A stretch of 41,802 nt of DNA from Romeriopsis navalis LEGE 11480 (GCF_015207035.1 NZ_JADEXQ010000055.1:1-41802), one strand, 5' to 3'; positions 21,064-30,470 are shown, counted from the first letter of the stretch. Program-made: numbers and translations. Notes: generated by a model from the letters alone, not told the origin.

Positions 21064-23169
21064 ATGGTCATGACCCCTGATACACCTGTCAAAGAACGCA
21101 AGCCCTCGAAAGTTGAAGGCATCAAGGAGCGCAGTAACTTTCTGCGTGAGCCAGTCGCAACTGAGTTGCAGAATGACTCAAATTTCTTCACAGAAGAGGC
21201 GATTCAACTCCTAAAATTTCACGGTTCCTATCAGCAGGATAACCGCGATAACCGCACCAAGGGTCAGGAGAAAGACTACCGGATGATGCTGCGCACCCGC
21301 AGTCCCGGTGGTTACATTCCACCATTGCTATATCTCACCCTTGACCATCTCTCCAATGAATATGGCAACGGCACCATTCGTGCCACCACGCGCCAAGGGT
21401 TTCAGCTCCACGGAATTCTTAAAAAGAATCTGAAACCGACGATCGCGGCGATCGTCAAAAGCATGGGGTCAACCCTCGGGGCTTGTGGTGACTTAAGCCG
21501 CAATGTCATGTCGCCCCCCGCACCGTTTCGGAACAACAACGAGTATGAATACGCACGGGAATACGCCAATCGGATTGCCGATTTACTCACACCGCAAACC
21601 GGTGCGTATTACGAGATTTGGTTGAATGGCGAACGTCATATCACCGCCCAAGAACATCCCGATGTCGTTGCCGCACGGCGACGCGAAACCAACGGCACAG
21701 TCATCCCGGATAGCCAAGAACCGATCTACGGCACACACTACATGCCGCGTAAGTTTAAGGCTTGCGTCACAGTCCCCGGCGATAACTCTGTTGATTTGTT
21801 CTCTCAAGATCTATCTTTAGTCGTCATCTGTGATCCGAATACCAAGCGCTTACAAGGATTTAATATCTATGCCGGTGGCGGCCTGGGACGCACACACAAC
21901 AAAGAAGAAACCTTCCCCCGCTTAGCCGATCCGATCGGCTACGTGGAAGCCGCCGATGTCTATGAAGCGGTCAAGGCGATCGTCGCGACCCAGCGTGACC
22001 ATGGCGATCGTTCCCAGCGTCGCCATGCCCGGATGAAGTACTTGATTGAAGATATGGGGCTGGAGGCGTTCAAGGCGAAAGTTGAGACTTACTTTGGCAA
22101 GTCCTTCCAGCCAATGCGTGAACTGCCCCCGTGGAAGTATTATGACTTTCTCGGTTGGCACGAACAGGGCGACGGCAAAATGTTTGTCGGTATCTCCGTC
22201 GAAAATGGCCGGGTCAAAGACGAAGGTGACTTCAAACTGAAATCCGTGCTGAAGCGACTGGTGCATACCTATCGTTTACCGATGCTTTTGACCGCCAGTC
22301 AGAACATTATTCTGTTCGACATTAATCCGTCGGACAAACCGGCGATCGCCCAAGCACTGCGTGATCACGGGATTAAGCGGGAAGACGAATTACCCCTGCT
22401 TGATCGTTACGCCATGGCCTGCCCCGCGCTACCGATGTGTGGCTTAGCCACAGCGGAAGCTGAGCGCGTCATGCCCAGTATTCTGGAGCGCCTGACGAAA
22501 TTGCTGAAGCGAGTGGGGTTACCCAAAGAGCACTTCATCACACGCATGACGGGTTGCCCGAATGGCTGTGCCCGGCCTTACCTCGCCGAAGTCGGCTTTG
22601 TCGGCAATGGACCCGACCAATACCAACTTTGGCTCGGGGCTTGCCCGAATCAAACACGGCTTTCCCGGGTTTATATGGAGAAAATGCCGGGGGTTGATAT
22701 GGAAAAAATCCTCGAACCAATTTTCGTTTGCTTCAAGCAAAATCGCGAAAAAGCTGAGTCCTTCGGCGATTTCTGCAATCGCTACGGGTTCGAAGCCCTA
22801 CAGCAGTTCTCAGAAACCTACGAACCGGCCCCCAAACGCCGCCGTGCCCCCGACCATCGGCGCCGAGTCACGGTCCGCGATGATATCTTCGGCACGTTGC
22901 TCGACACGGCCAAAGAGCGTAATAAGTCGATGACCGATATTGTGGATGAAGCCATTAAGGCTTATCTCAACATCCAAGTCAGCCCGCAAAGTGAGCCCAG
23001 TAGCAATCCTGAGATGAGTGGCGTTAATCGCAATCCATCCGACCTCGACCAGGGCACATCCCACATCGGCCAAGGCACACCGGGAATGCCATCGTCGATC
23101 GGTGGCAATACTCCGGCGGCAACACCCCCAGAGCAAAATCAACCGCCATCACCACCCTCCTTCTATTAA
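21064..23169 (+). CDS. sir: Ferredoxin-sulfite reductase with an RHH-like C-terminal extension
   Basis: 701 residues; the usual cyanobacterial enzyme is about 60 shorter. It reduces sulfite to sulfide with six electrons from ferredoxin in assimilatory sulfur metabolism. The N-terminal half holds [25 protein letters not shown] and NVMSPPAP. The 4Fe-4S/siroheme ligands are C453 and C459 (CPALPMC) and C498 and C502 (TGCPNGC). These, with the long [13 protein letters not shown] segment, separate it from nitrite reductase. After residue 595 comes a basic stretch and [36 protein letters not shown] (residues 600-636), which looks like a ribbon-helix-helix DNA-binding fold, then a Pro/Gln/Ser-rich tail to 701. 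Ends in an intrinsic terminator. Confidence 0.9.
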   Translation: MVMTPDTPVKERKPSKVEGIKERSNFLREPVATELQNDSNFFTEEAIQLLKFHGSYQQDNRDNRTKGQEKDYRMMLRTRSPGGYIPPLLYLTLDHLSNEYGNGTIRATTRQGFQLHGILKKNLKPTIAAIVKSMGSTLGACGDLSRNVMSPPAPFRNNNEYEYAREYANRIADLLTPQTGAYYEIWLNGERHITAQEHPDVVAARRRETNGTVIPDSQEPIYGTHYMPRKFKACVTVPGDNSVDLFSQDLSLVVICDPNTKRLQGFNIYAGGGLGRTHNKEETFPRLADPIGYVEAADVYEAVKAIVATQRDHGDRSQRRHARMKYLIEDMGLEAFKAKVETYFGKSFQPMRELPPWKYYDFLGWHEQGDGKMFVGISVENGRVKDEGDFKLKSVLKRLVHTYRLPMLLTASQNIILFDINPSDKPAIAQALRDHGIKREDELPLLDRYAMACPALPMCGLATAEAERVMPSILERLTKLLKRVGLPKEHFITRMTGCPNGCARPYLAEVGFVGNGPDQYQLWLGACPNQTRLSRVYMEKMPGVDMEKILEPIFVCFKQNREKAESFGDFCNRYGFEALQQFSETYEPAPKRRRAPDHRRRVTVRDDIFGTLLDTAKERNKSMTDIVDEAIKAYLNIQVSPQSEPSSNPEMSGVNRNPSDLDQGTSHIGQGTPGMPSSIGGNTPAATPPEQNQPPSPPSFY

Positions 23170-23190
23170 CCGGCTCACGCCTTAAGGAGA

Positions 23191-23223
23191 AAAACCACCC
23201 CCGTAATCCGGAGGTGGTTTTTT
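23191..23223 (+). terminator. Intrinsic terminator of the sulfite reductase gene
   Basis: AAAACCACC pairs with GGTGGTTTT, with part of the 15-nt loop (CCG/CGG) able to extend the stem, followed by more Ts. It lies about 20 bases after the stop codon. Confidence 0.88.
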
Positions 23224-23287
23224 ATATCAATAGAATTTAAGCGTGCATCACGCCAAGCCACCTCCAAGGATCACCGCAGTGATTAAC

Positions 23288-24031
23288 TTAGAGGTAGGCC
23301 GTAATATCTTCACCGCAATCATCGGCGAGATAGGACAACGATCGGAAACGTAAACCAACCAACTGTTCATAGAGTGGATTGACTTTACACATCGGCGGAA
23401 TATGCACAACTTTTTTACCGAACAACACAACATCCCGTTCAAACGGACATTGTGAAGGAATTAACCGACATAAAAACCGAGCAATTTTTGGATCTTGAAC
23501 CTGCATACCATCTAACCAACTGCGCACCGGCTGTAGCGGATCAATTGGTGGCGCTTTGGGTTTAAGCGAACTTGATTGCAATGAACCTTGAGAAACCATA
23601 GACTCCGAAACCTGCACATCCCCGGAATCCCTATCGACTAACGTCAGTCGTAGTGACTCCAAAACATCAATTCCCGTCCCAAGAGCCTGACAAAACTCAG
23701 TCAATAAAGCATCTTCTGCGGTGGTATAAACGCCGTCTGCGATCGCCACCATCACCGCCGTTCGGAGAAAATCTTCAGCCAGCTCTGGATCTTGACCAAA
23801 GGCTGCCGTCAAATCCGCTGCCGTCACAGCGTCAAATTGGTGCGCTCGCTCCTCAGAAGTCACTTCATGCTGGGTCAAACTAGCAACTAACTGCTGCTCA
23901 GTCTCATCAAAATCACCATCTGCCCAAGCTAGGGTTAGCAATCCCCGCAGCCAAAGTTGAATTTGTCGTTCACTGCAACGCGGGTTAGGACCGGCATTCG
24001 GCGGAAAATTTGTCGGATTCATGAGTGTCAT
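23288..24031 (-). CDS. TerB-like / Mo-dependent nitrogenase C-terminal domain protein
   Basis: 247 residues. The N-terminal half (about 20-130) is a helical TerB-like domain: LWLRGLLTLAWADGDFDETEQQLVASL, later AVMVAIADGVYTTAEDALL. The C-terminal 80 residues match the Mo-nitro_C domain: VRSWLDGMQVQDPKIARFLCRLIPSQCPFERDVVLFGKK, IPPMCKVNPLYEQLVGLRFRSL, SYLADDCGED, with several conserved Cys. Despite the domain name this family is widespread in cyanobacteria with no nitrogenase, and its role is unknown; the conserved Cys hint at metal or redox binding. An ATG three codons in (24022) is an equal start candidate. Convergent with sir. Confidence 0.85.
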   Translation of the reverse strand: MTLMNPTNFPPNAGPNPRCSERQIQLWLRGLLTLAWADGDFDETEQQLVASLTQHEVTSEERAHQFDAVTAADLTAAFGQDPELAEDFLRTAVMVAIADGVYTTAEDALLTEFCQALGTGIDVLESLRLTLVDRDSGDVQVSESMVSQGSLQSSSLKPKAPPIDPLQPVRSWLDGMQVQDPKIARFLCRLIPSQCPFERDVVLFGKKVVHIPPMCKVNPLYEQLVGLRFRSLSYLADDCGEDITAYL

Positions 24032-24330
24032 AGGTCAGCAACTGTCCACATCCACAAATGCTCAGACAAACTGGCCTGAACACTTGCATGGCCTGCTTTT
24101 ATCCTAGCTCGCCCAGCAGTATCGTCAATTTTGTTCCAACCAATTGTATAAACGCGCACGAAACCATCAAGTTGTGCATCAAATTGATGTACTTCGGATT
24201 CAGCATCAACTATAGGCAATATCGCCTGCAGGAAAATCCTGCAATGTTGATAGGATTAGGGATGCTATGCTTAAACGCTGAATATTTCGACTTCACACGT
24301 GATATTGATTCTGGTAATGAGGACGCTTCA
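24032..24330. other. Intergenic stretch upstream of the small transporter
   Basis: About 300 bases. The plus-strand frame of the downstream gene stays open through it from 24058, but its conceptual product (MLRQTGLNTC onwards) has no recognisable features and lacks a ribosome site, so it is treated as non-coding. Confidence 0.5.
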
Positions 24331-24705
24331 ATGAGTTTTGCTTCGATTTTGCTGTTACTCGCTTCTGTATCAGCCAGCGTTGGCGGTCAATTTTTTCTCA
24401 AACAAGGCGCCCTACAGCTCGGAGAAATTGATAGTAGTAATGTCGGTATGGCGATCGTCGGCATGCTCAGTAAATGGCAAATTTGGGTCGGCCTCACCTG
24501 CTATGGTCTCGGCGTCATCACTTATATTCTGCTGCTCAACAAAGTCAATCTTAGTGTCGCTAGCCCCTTATTAGCCACGAGCTATATCTTTGCGGTATTA
24601 CTTGGCGTATTTTTCTTCAAGGAATCCGTCTCGATCGCCCAATACATCGGCATTGGGATGATTTTTTGCGGCGCCATTCTACTGAGTCAAGGTAAACCTG
24701 GCTAA
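24331..24705 (+). CDS. Small four-helix transporter (SMR/EamA type)
   Basis: 124 residues from the ATG at 24331, chosen because GAGGA lies 7 bases upstream and the protein then begins with a membrane helix. Four membrane helices: FASILLLLASVSASVGGQFFLKQGA, a second with GMLSKWQIWVGLTCYGLGVITYILLL, a third ASPLLATSYIFAVLLGVFFF and a fourth SIAQYIGIGMIFCGAILLSQG. The arrangement, the NFSL-type start QFFLKQGAL and the conserved N-K-V-N-L-S-V-A segment resemble the half-size EamA proteins such as ArnE/ArnF and SMR pumps. These act as homo- or heterodimers to move lipids or small organic cations. The substrate is unknown. Confidence 0.85.
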   Translation: MSFASILLLLASVSASVGGQFFLKQGALQLGEIDSSNVGMAIVGMLSKWQIWVGLTCYGLGVITYILLLNKVNLSVASPLLATSYIFAVLLGVFFFKESVSIAQYIGIGMIFCGAILLSQGKPG

Positions 24706-24873
24706 ACCATCACCAATGAGCCCGTGACGGCTCTGGTTCAACTCATCGATCGTCAAGATTTGAGCAACCGTTATGCGCCCAGCAATGCGCAGCCAGACTC
24801 AATTCACTGCCATCAAACGATGCGCTGTTACAAGCACAAGCGGGCGATCGAGCAATGAGACAGACGGCTACAC

Positions 24874-26559
24874 CTAACCTTCCTGCATCTGCTGAATATA
24901 CTGATTCAAGTTTGATGAAAGATCGTCGATTCGATGTGAACCCTGCTCCAGCATAATTATCCGCTTCTGTAGATCGGCAATCAACAAATCCAAATCAACA
25001 CTGGAAATTTCTTGACGCAGCTCTAAGGGCAAGGTCTTCACTTGTTCACGATAGTCCAACAACTCCTCCAGAACACCGCGCAGACTGGCATGGGCACTAC
25101 CCAACTCACCCTGCATGGAAGTGACTGGATAGCCAATCTGCATCGATAAGTTCATCAACTTCACCCGCTGCTCTCGCTGCTTTTGGGCCGAATTACCCTG
25201 CTTATGCCGAATCCGCTGCACAGCTTCCGCTAAAGCAAGGCTTTTTTCTTCAACTTGGTCGCCCAGGGTCTGATTATCGGTTTGCAGTTTCAACATCGCA
25301 CGGCTTAAACGTTGCGCCATATCATTGAACGATTGGGCGACACGATTCAGTTCCGTGATGTTCGATTCCGGAACTGCCACTTCACTCTGGCCATGGGCTA
25401 GGGCATCCGACGCCTGACTAATGCTCCGAATCGGACGCAAAATTCCCCGGGATGTCCACAAACCAATTCCCGTCGAAACAATCAGCGCGATGAGACAGAG
25501 GAAAATCGTCTGACGGGTATTCGCCTGCACCGTACCCAAAAAGTCACTTTCCGGCACCGCCATCACAATCAACCAATCCAACCCCTGCTCATCCCGCCAA
25601 GGACTCACATGCAGATAGTGCATTTGGCCTTGAATCCGCGTTTGGAGCGATTGCGCCTGATCAATTTGGGTAAAATTTTCAAACTTCCCCCGGAGATATG
25701 CGGCCGCGCCACGAATGACCGCATCACGACTCTCTTCTACAGGCAGGCGCTTCGCCGTTTTATTTAAGAGCTTATAGGGCGTTTCATCCGCCGAACTCGC
25801 GATCAAGTTACCGCTACGCTCAATCAAAAATACGCGTGATGACTGACTCACCTCCAAATCTCGCAGAAAGCCACTCAACTGCGTCAAAATAAAATCACTA
25901 CTAATCACCCCCTGAAACCGTTTTTCCGCATCATATAACGGGTGATTAAACGATACAGACAGAATTTCCGGCTTATCTTCCCAGTTATAGATACTGCTCC
26001 AAAGTGGGGTTTTCGCCTGACGCGTCTCGTTGTACCAGCTCTCTTGGCGAAAATCATAGCCATCCTTAGTCACTTGGAGCGGACCGCGATCGCAATTGGC
26101 TGTTGCGGGATAAACGGCCAACTTGCCATTTGTCCGAGTCGACTGCTCATTAATTAACAACTTCCCTGTTGCCAAACGCTCCACTCCAATAAAGTCACCT
26201 TGAGGATTGGCAAACGCCGCGTAACCAATTTCAAAGTTCTGCATTTGGCTACAAAACACCCGTCCCATCTGGGTCAAATTCGCCAACTGCAAATTCCCAC
26301 TTTGGGCGGCATCCAAATTAATTTTGGTCAACTTCGGCAACAACGGCAGATAGTTGTCTAATCGCTGCTCAATCCGTTTACTCGTGGACTGCTCGAGACG
26401 CAATGCCATATCATCAACAGTTTGCTGCCCATTGCGAATCGCCAGATAGCCAGTCATCCCAACGGCCCCAAAAATCGCCAGCAGAAAGGGCAACACCAAG
26501 GCTGCTTGCAGAGAAATTGTGCGCTTGGGCGCAGCAGCTTGCGAAGAGGCAGTGGTCAT
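24874..26559 (-). CDS. Cache-HAMP membrane receptor with a degenerate histidine-kinase dimerisation domain
   Basis: 561 residues from the ATG at 26559; 19 extra upstream residues are possible but unsupported. Layout: first membrane helix (about 16-40), a periplasmic double-Cache sensor (about 45-345, with WYNETRQAKTPLWSSIY and SSDFILTQLSGFLRDL), second helix (about 350-372), HAMP (372-425), coiled coil, then a helical region about 468-558. That last region aligns with the HisKA domain of cyanobacterial hybrid kinases (IGYPVTSMQGELGSAHAS corresponds to INNPVSFIHGNL-x-HA), but the phospho-accepting His is a Met and no ATPase domain follows. So it can sense but probably cannot phosphorylate; it may act by partnering another kinase. 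It is transcribed alone. Confidence 0.8.
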   Translation of the reverse strand: MTTASSQAAAPKRTISLQAALVLPFLLAIFGAVGMTGYLAIRNGQQTVDDMALRLEQSTSKRIEQRLDNYLPLLPKLTKINLDAAQSGNLQLANLTQMGRVFCSQMQNFEIGYAAFANPQGDFIGVERLATGKLLINEQSTRTNGKLAVYPATANCDRGPLQVTKDGYDFRQESWYNETRQAKTPLWSSIYNWEDKPEILSVSFNHPLYDAEKRFQGVISSDFILTQLSGFLRDLEVSQSSRVFLIERSGNLIASSADETPYKLLNKTAKRLPVEESRDAVIRGAAAYLRGKFENFTQIDQAQSLQTRIQGQMHYLHVSPWRDEQGLDWLIVMAVPESDFLGTVQANTRQTIFLCLIALIVSTGIGLWTSRGILRPIRSISQASDALAHGQSEVAVPESNITELNRVAQSFNDMAQRLSRAMLKLQTDNQTLGDQVEEKSLALAEAVQRIRHKQGNSAQKQREQRVKLMNLSMQIGYPVTSMQGELGSAHASLRGVLEELLDYREQVKTLPLELRQEISSVDLDLLIADLQKRIIMLEQGSHRIDDLSSNLNQYIQQMQEG

Positions 26560-26712
26560 GGCGATACCTAAAGAACTTATAACGGATGCCATTAGATTTC
26601 CCACGCCCCAAACCAATGCGTTTAGGGCTTTTCACGGATTTTTCACCCGGACAATTTTACAAATATTTCACAAAACCTTACACCGATCGCCGCGTCATTG
26701 CGCAGCCTCGCT

Positions 26713-27774
26713 TTACAGATATTGCTGCAAAATCTGTAAAGCCAACTGACTGGTCTTCTCCCAGCGAAACTGGTTCGCGCGGACGATCCCTTTATCCACA
26801 AATTCTTGACGGAGTTTCGGTTGGGCGGCCACCAAACGCATCACAGCGGCGATCGCATCCACGCTATAGGGATCAACCAACATCGCACCATCCCCAGCCA
26901 CCTCCGGCATCGAGGACAAATTCGACGTAATCACCGGCGTCCCACAGGCCATGCCTTCCAACACCGGCAACCCAAACCCCTCCCACAAACTAACAAACAC
27001 CAAGGCGATCGCCTGATTAATCAGCTGAGGCAAGTCGCGATAGGGCACATAACTGAGGAATTTTACCCGATCACCCAAGCCCAATTCCGCAACCTGCTGG
27101 TGCAACAGCGGTGTGTAGCGTGGATCAGGCGGACCGGCAATCCAAAATTCATAGTCATTCGGCAACGTCGCAAAGGCCGCCAGCGATCGCTCTAAATTCT
27201 TATACGCATCATGACGACCAATGTAGAGAAAATAGTTTTGTAGCGGCAAATCTAATGGTTGAAAGTGCTGCATATCATAGGCTAACGGCACCACCGAAAA
27301 TTTCTGCGCTGGCATCTGATAATAGTGCATCGCATCCTCTACCGTCGCCTGCGAATCGCACAACACATGCTGCGCTTGCTTCAGAACTTGGGGAATGTAA
27401 TAACGAAAATAAGTCGTGAGTGGGGATTTCCGGGGAAATCGCAACGGGATCAAGTCATGCAACGTCACCACAGAGCGACAACGACTGAATAATGGAGCTT
27501 CCGGAATCGGCGAAAATAGCAGCGTACTGCGCAGTTTCCGATACAGTCGCGGCAGCCGAAACTGTTCCCATAACAATCGCTTGAAATGGCCCTTTGTGCC
27601 GAAGTCTGGGTTTAAATCAGCCGGAATCGCCTGACAAGTAAAGTCTGGTAGCGTCTGCGGCGTCAGCAAAATCGGATTCAACGACTTTAGCGCTGGCAAC
27701 AAATTTTTCGCATAGATCGCATGTCCCGTCGGCTTCGTCGGGATAAATGCCAGATTCACCAGCAGTTGACTCAT
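26713..27774 (-). CDS. GT4-family glycosyltransferase
   Basis: 353 residues, GT-B fold. N-terminal domain: LLVNLAFIPTKPTGHAIYAKNLLPAL, VTLHDLIPLRFPRKSP. C-terminal donor-binding domain: FLYIGRHDAYKNLERSLAAF, LGLGDRVKFLSYVPYRDLPQLINQA and the signature VFVSLWEGFGLPVLEGMACGTPVITSN (the E-x7-E nucleotide-sugar motif). Retaining glycosyltransferases of this family use UDP-, GDP- or ADP-sugars to build exopolysaccharide, LPS or glycolipids. The acceptor is unknown. It follows rsfS on the same strand with 45 bases between, so the two may be cotranscribed. Confidence 0.9.
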   Translation of the reverse strand: MSQLLVNLAFIPTKPTGHAIYAKNLLPALKSLNPILLTPQTLPDFTCQAIPADLNPDFGTKGHFKRLLWEQFRLPRLYRKLRSTLLFSPIPEAPLFSRCRSVVTLHDLIPLRFPRKSPLTTYFRYYIPQVLKQAQHVLCDSQATVEDAMHYYQMPAQKFSVVPLAYDMQHFQPLDLPLQNYFLYIGRHDAYKNLERSLAAFATLPNDYEFWIAGPPDPRYTPLLHQQVAELGLGDRVKFLSYVPYRDLPQLINQAIALVFVSLWEGFGLPVLEGMACGTPVITSNLSSMPEVAGDGAMLVDPYSVDAIAAVMRLVAAQPKLRQEFVDKGIVRANQFRWEKTSQLALQILQQYL

Positions 27775-27819
27775 AACGATTGCACCGACCAGCGACTAAA
27801 AAACTCAAATCTCCAACGA

Positions 27820-28227
27820 TTAAACCGGCTTCGGCTCGAATTGCGTGACTTCGCCATGGGCCCAGAATGCTTCTAAGCTGTAATACTCCCGTTCATCTGG
27901 CAGCATGACATGGGCAATCACATCACCATAGTCCACTAAGACCCAACTGCCTTCATTCATCCCTTGTAGTGACTTGGCATTGCGCCCTAAAACTTCTTCC
28001 ACCTTGTCATCGATCGACGTGGCGATCGCTTTGACTTGGACATTCGAGAAACCCGTCGCAATCACCAAATAATCCGCCAGCACCGACACCTCACCAATCT
28101 TAATTAAGGTAATTTCACCCGCTTTACGATCGTCCGCAGCATCCGCAATTAGCCAGGCTAATTTTTCTGAAGGGTCAGTAGCCGCAGCCACCGCAGGATG
28201 CACAGACGGAGTGGAAAGATCAGTCAT
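27820..28227 (-). CDS. rsfS: Ribosome silencing factor RsfS
   Basis: 135 residues. RsfS binds L14 on the large ribosomal subunit and blocks subunit joining under stress. After a variable N terminus the conserved core begins at AWLIADAADDRKAGEITLIKI, then SVLADYLVIATGFSNVQVKAIA, and NEGSWVLVDYGDVIAHVMLPDEREYYSLEAFW, the most conserved block of the family. Length and motifs are normal. Followed by the GT4 gene. Confidence 0.94.
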   Translation of the reverse strand: MTDLSTPSVHPAVAAATDPSEKLAWLIADAADDRKAGEITLIKIGEVSVLADYLVIATGFSNVQVKAIATSIDDKVEEVLGRNAKSLQGMNEGSWVLVDYGDVIAHVMLPDEREYYSLEAFWAHGEVTQFEPKPV

Positions 28228-28555
28228 TAAGACGTTTTACCTCAAAGTTTAAACAGCAGTGATTAGGTTGACTTTAACACGCCAACCTAGTCGGTTGGGC
28301 GCATTCCAGCAGTCCCCACACAAGTCGTTCCAAGACGACACCCAAACACCAGTGGCAGCATCGCTTTATCAAGTTTTATTGACCGGATAACCCGCTCCGG
28401 CCACCGGATATTCATCCCTCAAGCACAGCTTAATTTACCGTTGGGGCCGCACTTCAGCACAAATTACAAGTGTTAAGATTGAGAAAAATATTGGTGATCG
28501 CGGCGCATACTCAATTCACCGCGAGTCTTCCCGCATTAAGGACTGAGAATCTCCC
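28228..28555. other. Divergent intergenic region
   Basis: About 330 bases between rsfS (minus) and the metallopeptidase gene (plus). No gene-like frame, repeat or RNA was recognised. Composition is like the flanks; it probably holds the promoters of both genes. A purine-rich AAGGACTGAGAA lies just before the plus-strand start. Confidence 0.5.
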
Positions 28556-29254
28556 ATGTATATGCCCTACTGGTGGCTTGTAATTCCCGGAATGCTGCTC
28601 TCGATGTGGGCCAGCTTCCAGGTTCAAGGCACATTTCGCAAATATGCCCAAGTCAGCTCTAGCCTTGGCATGACTGGCGCCGAAGTCGCCGAAGCCATTC
28701 TCAACCGAATGGGCGTACATAACGTACGAATTGAACATGTCGCCGGCGAACTTACAGATCACTACGATCCAGGGGCCAAAACCGTGCGCCTATCCGACAG
28801 CGTCTATGGCTCCAATTCCCTGGCTGCCGCCGCTGTCGCCGCCCATGAATGTGGTCATGTCCTGCAAGATGTGCAGGGCTACAAATTCATGAACGTCCGG
28901 GCCGCCGTTTTTCCCGTGACTCAACTGGGGTCAAACCTGGCTCCCTGGATCATGATGGCTGGCGTTGGTTTACTGTTTGTGGCCCAACAACTCGGCAGCA
29001 TCGTCCTGCTCATCGGCATTGTCCTCTTTGCGGCAGTTGTACTATTTCACGTTGTGACACTGCCGGTGGAATTTGATGCGTCGAGTCGCGCCCTGAAGCT
29101 AATCGACGAACTCGGCATTCTCCAAGGTGATGAAAATCGTGGCGCCCGTAAAGTCTTGAATGCCGCGGCACTGACCTACGTTGCCGCCGCCCTCGTCGCT
29201 GCCTTGCAACTACTGCAGTACGTCTTAATCTTCATGAACAGCAGCCGTCGTTAA
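28556..29254 (+). CDS. YugP-type membrane zinc metallopeptidase
   Basis: 232 residues, the usual length of the family (neutral zinc metallopeptidase 2, YugP). One N-terminal helix (WWLVIPGMLLSMWASF), then GMTGAEVAEAILNRMGVHNVRIEHVAGELTDHYDPGAKTVRLSDSVYGSNSLAAAAVAAHECGHVLQD: the HExxH zinc motif is HECGH (about residues 97-101). A predicted third ligand is the Glu in LPVEFDASSRALKLI. Two more helices and a final helix close the protein. It probably degrades membrane or secreted proteins at the cytoplasmic membrane. Followed 139 bases later by xseB on the same strand. Confidence 0.92.
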   Translation: MYMPYWWLVIPGMLLSMWASFQVQGTFRKYAQVSSSLGMTGAEVAEAILNRMGVHNVRIEHVAGELTDHYDPGAKTVRLSDSVYGSNSLAAAAVAAHECGHVLQDVQGYKFMNVRAAVFPVTQLGSNLAPWIMMAGVGLLFVAQQLGSIVLLIGIVLFAAVVLFHVVTLPVEFDASSRALKLIDELGILQGDENRGARKVLNAAALTYVAAALVAALQLLQYVLIFMNSSRR

Positions 29255-29393
29255 CCCTGAAGCATCATCGCATCCACTATTACCGTACAATCAGCGCTAT
29301 TCCCTGAACATCCGCCACCATGTTGTGCATCACAACGGATGCTTGATGGCTTGATTTGCCTGACTGAGAAACTGCTATTTCGCTTGACTTGCT

Positions 29394-29624
29394 ATGGCCA
29401 CTGCAAAACGCAAATCCCCCGCCAAAGAGTGGAACTACGAAACCACTGTGAGCGAGATTGAATCCATCCTCAATCTGATCGAAAGCGGCGAAATGGATCT
29501 AGCCGATGTTTTCGAACAATTCAGCACCGCGATCGCCCAACTGAAAGAATGCGAAAAATTTCTGGGAGAACGGCAACAGCAAGTCGATCTGTTAATTGAA
29601 ACCCTAACCGACGAAGATTTTTAG
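29394..29624 (+). CDS. xseB: Exodeoxyribonuclease VII small subunit
   Basis: 76 residues. XseB is the small subunit that decorates the XseA catalytic subunit of exonuclease VII, which trims single-stranded DNA. Diagnostic sequence: [44 protein letters not shown], then [10 protein letters not shown] short basic N terminus is usual. The large-subunit gene xseA is not adjacent; downstream is the convergent cytM, so the two exonuclease genes are apart or xseA lies outside the window. Confidence 0.93.
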   Translation: MATAKRKSPAKEWNYETTVSEIESILNLIESGEMDLADVFEQFSTAIAQLKECEKFLGERQQQVDLLIETLTDEDF

Positions 29625-29680
29625 CCGCCGAATTGGCCCGCTACTCAACACGCCAATGCCACAGCACACAGCACTGTCAA

Positions 29681-30049
29681 CTAAAGATTTTCCAAATAGC
29701 TCAATAGATCAGCCATAATCTGCTCATCCGGCTGAAACTGTGGCATTGGCGGCGTCTTACCGCTAATCACCTGCTCAATCAACCCTTGTCGTGACTTATG
29801 TGCCGCCACATCTCGCAAACTTGGGCCGACATTACCATTGCCTTGGGAGCCATGACAGACAGCACAATTCATCTGGAAAATTGCCTCACCTTGAACGGCA
29901 TTCCCCGGCAACTGCAGCACTTCACGCACGTAGGCGGCATCTTCCGATGGCAACTTTGCCATGCCCATCAGCCCGCCAGCGCAGATCAATAACATTCCTA
30001 GTATCACGATCGAAAGTTGATGCGTTATTTTTTTTACGATACGAGACAT
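29681..30049 (-). CDS. cytM: Cytochrome c-M
   Basis: 122 residues from the ATG at 30049; the frame extends 8 codons to a TTG that has no ribosome site. One membrane helix (about 13-31, SIVILGMLLICAGGLMGMA) is an uncleaved anchor or signal. The haem site is CAVCH (residues 62-66), the axial Met lies in TPPMPQFQP, and GNVGPSLRDVAAHKSRQGLIEQVISG is the family block between. This matches cyanobacterial CytM, a low-potential cytochrome linked to respiration and to growth in the dark or under stress. Divergent from petG with about 300 bases between. Confidence 0.93.
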   Translation of the reverse strand: MSRIVKKITHQLSIVILGMLLICAGGLMGMAKLPSEDAAYVREVLQLPGNAVQGEAIFQMNCAVCHGSQGNGNVGPSLRDVAAHKSRQGLIEQVISGKTPPMPQFQPDEQIMADLLSYLENL

Positions 30050-30353
30050 GGAATTCACAAACGTTTTGATCAAAATTTATGATTGATTGCAGCCATCGAT
30101 CGGCAACATCAGAACACGTTTCACCCGACACATCAGGACAATCCGTACCGGATTTAATCGATTAGTCGCGGCCGATGGTCAATCGCTTTTATCATTTGCC
30201 TTAGCAAAACTTTATCAAATTTCTGATCGCTTGACTACTCTCAACCCCGAACCCGAGGGCGTTAATCTGATCGGTGGCCGAATCAAACGTTACACCTGCT
30301 AAGATAGACTTATAGAAAATTTGCAACTAAATTTGCCTGTAGGGAGAGAAGAG
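30050..30353. other. Divergent intergenic region between cytM and petG
   Basis: Holds the promoters and leaders of both genes. A frame from a TTG near 30087 is open for 71 codons on the plus strand, but its product has no recognisable feature and it ends at 30302, so I do not call it. TTATAGAAA near 30310 is a possible -10 region for petG. Confidence 0.5.
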
Positions 30354-30470
30354 ATGGTTGAGCCAATTTTGTTGGGGCTTGTCGTGGGTTTGGTGCCTGT
30401 AACACTGGCTGGCCTATTTTTTGCCGCTTACACTCAATATCGCCGGGCGGATCAATTTGATCTCGACTAA
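30354..30470 (+). CDS. petG: Cytochrome b6f complex subunit V (PetG)
   Basis: 38 residues, complete at the family length. [18 protein letters not shown], then [20 protein letters not shown]. PetG is a single-helix subunit needed for stability of the cytochrome b6f complex, which carries electrons from plastoquinol to plastocyanin or cytochrome c6 in the thylakoid membrane. AGGGAGAGAAG lies just before the ATG. A strong hairpin with a T run follows. The gene is too short for usual gene-length cut-offs, which is why it is easy to miss. Confidence 0.97.
   Translation: MVEPILLGLVVGLVPVTLAGLFFAAYTQYRRADQFDLD

Noticed and set aside
24058-24330. 91-codon N-terminal extension of the small transporter
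   Set aside because: The extra sequence is Cys-rich and unlike SMR/EamA proteins; a good GAGGA site supports the internal ATG at 24331.
30087-30302. 71-codon plus-strand frame upstream of petG
   Set aside because: Starts at TTG without a ribosome site, shows no known motif, and lies in the divergent cytM-petG promoter region.
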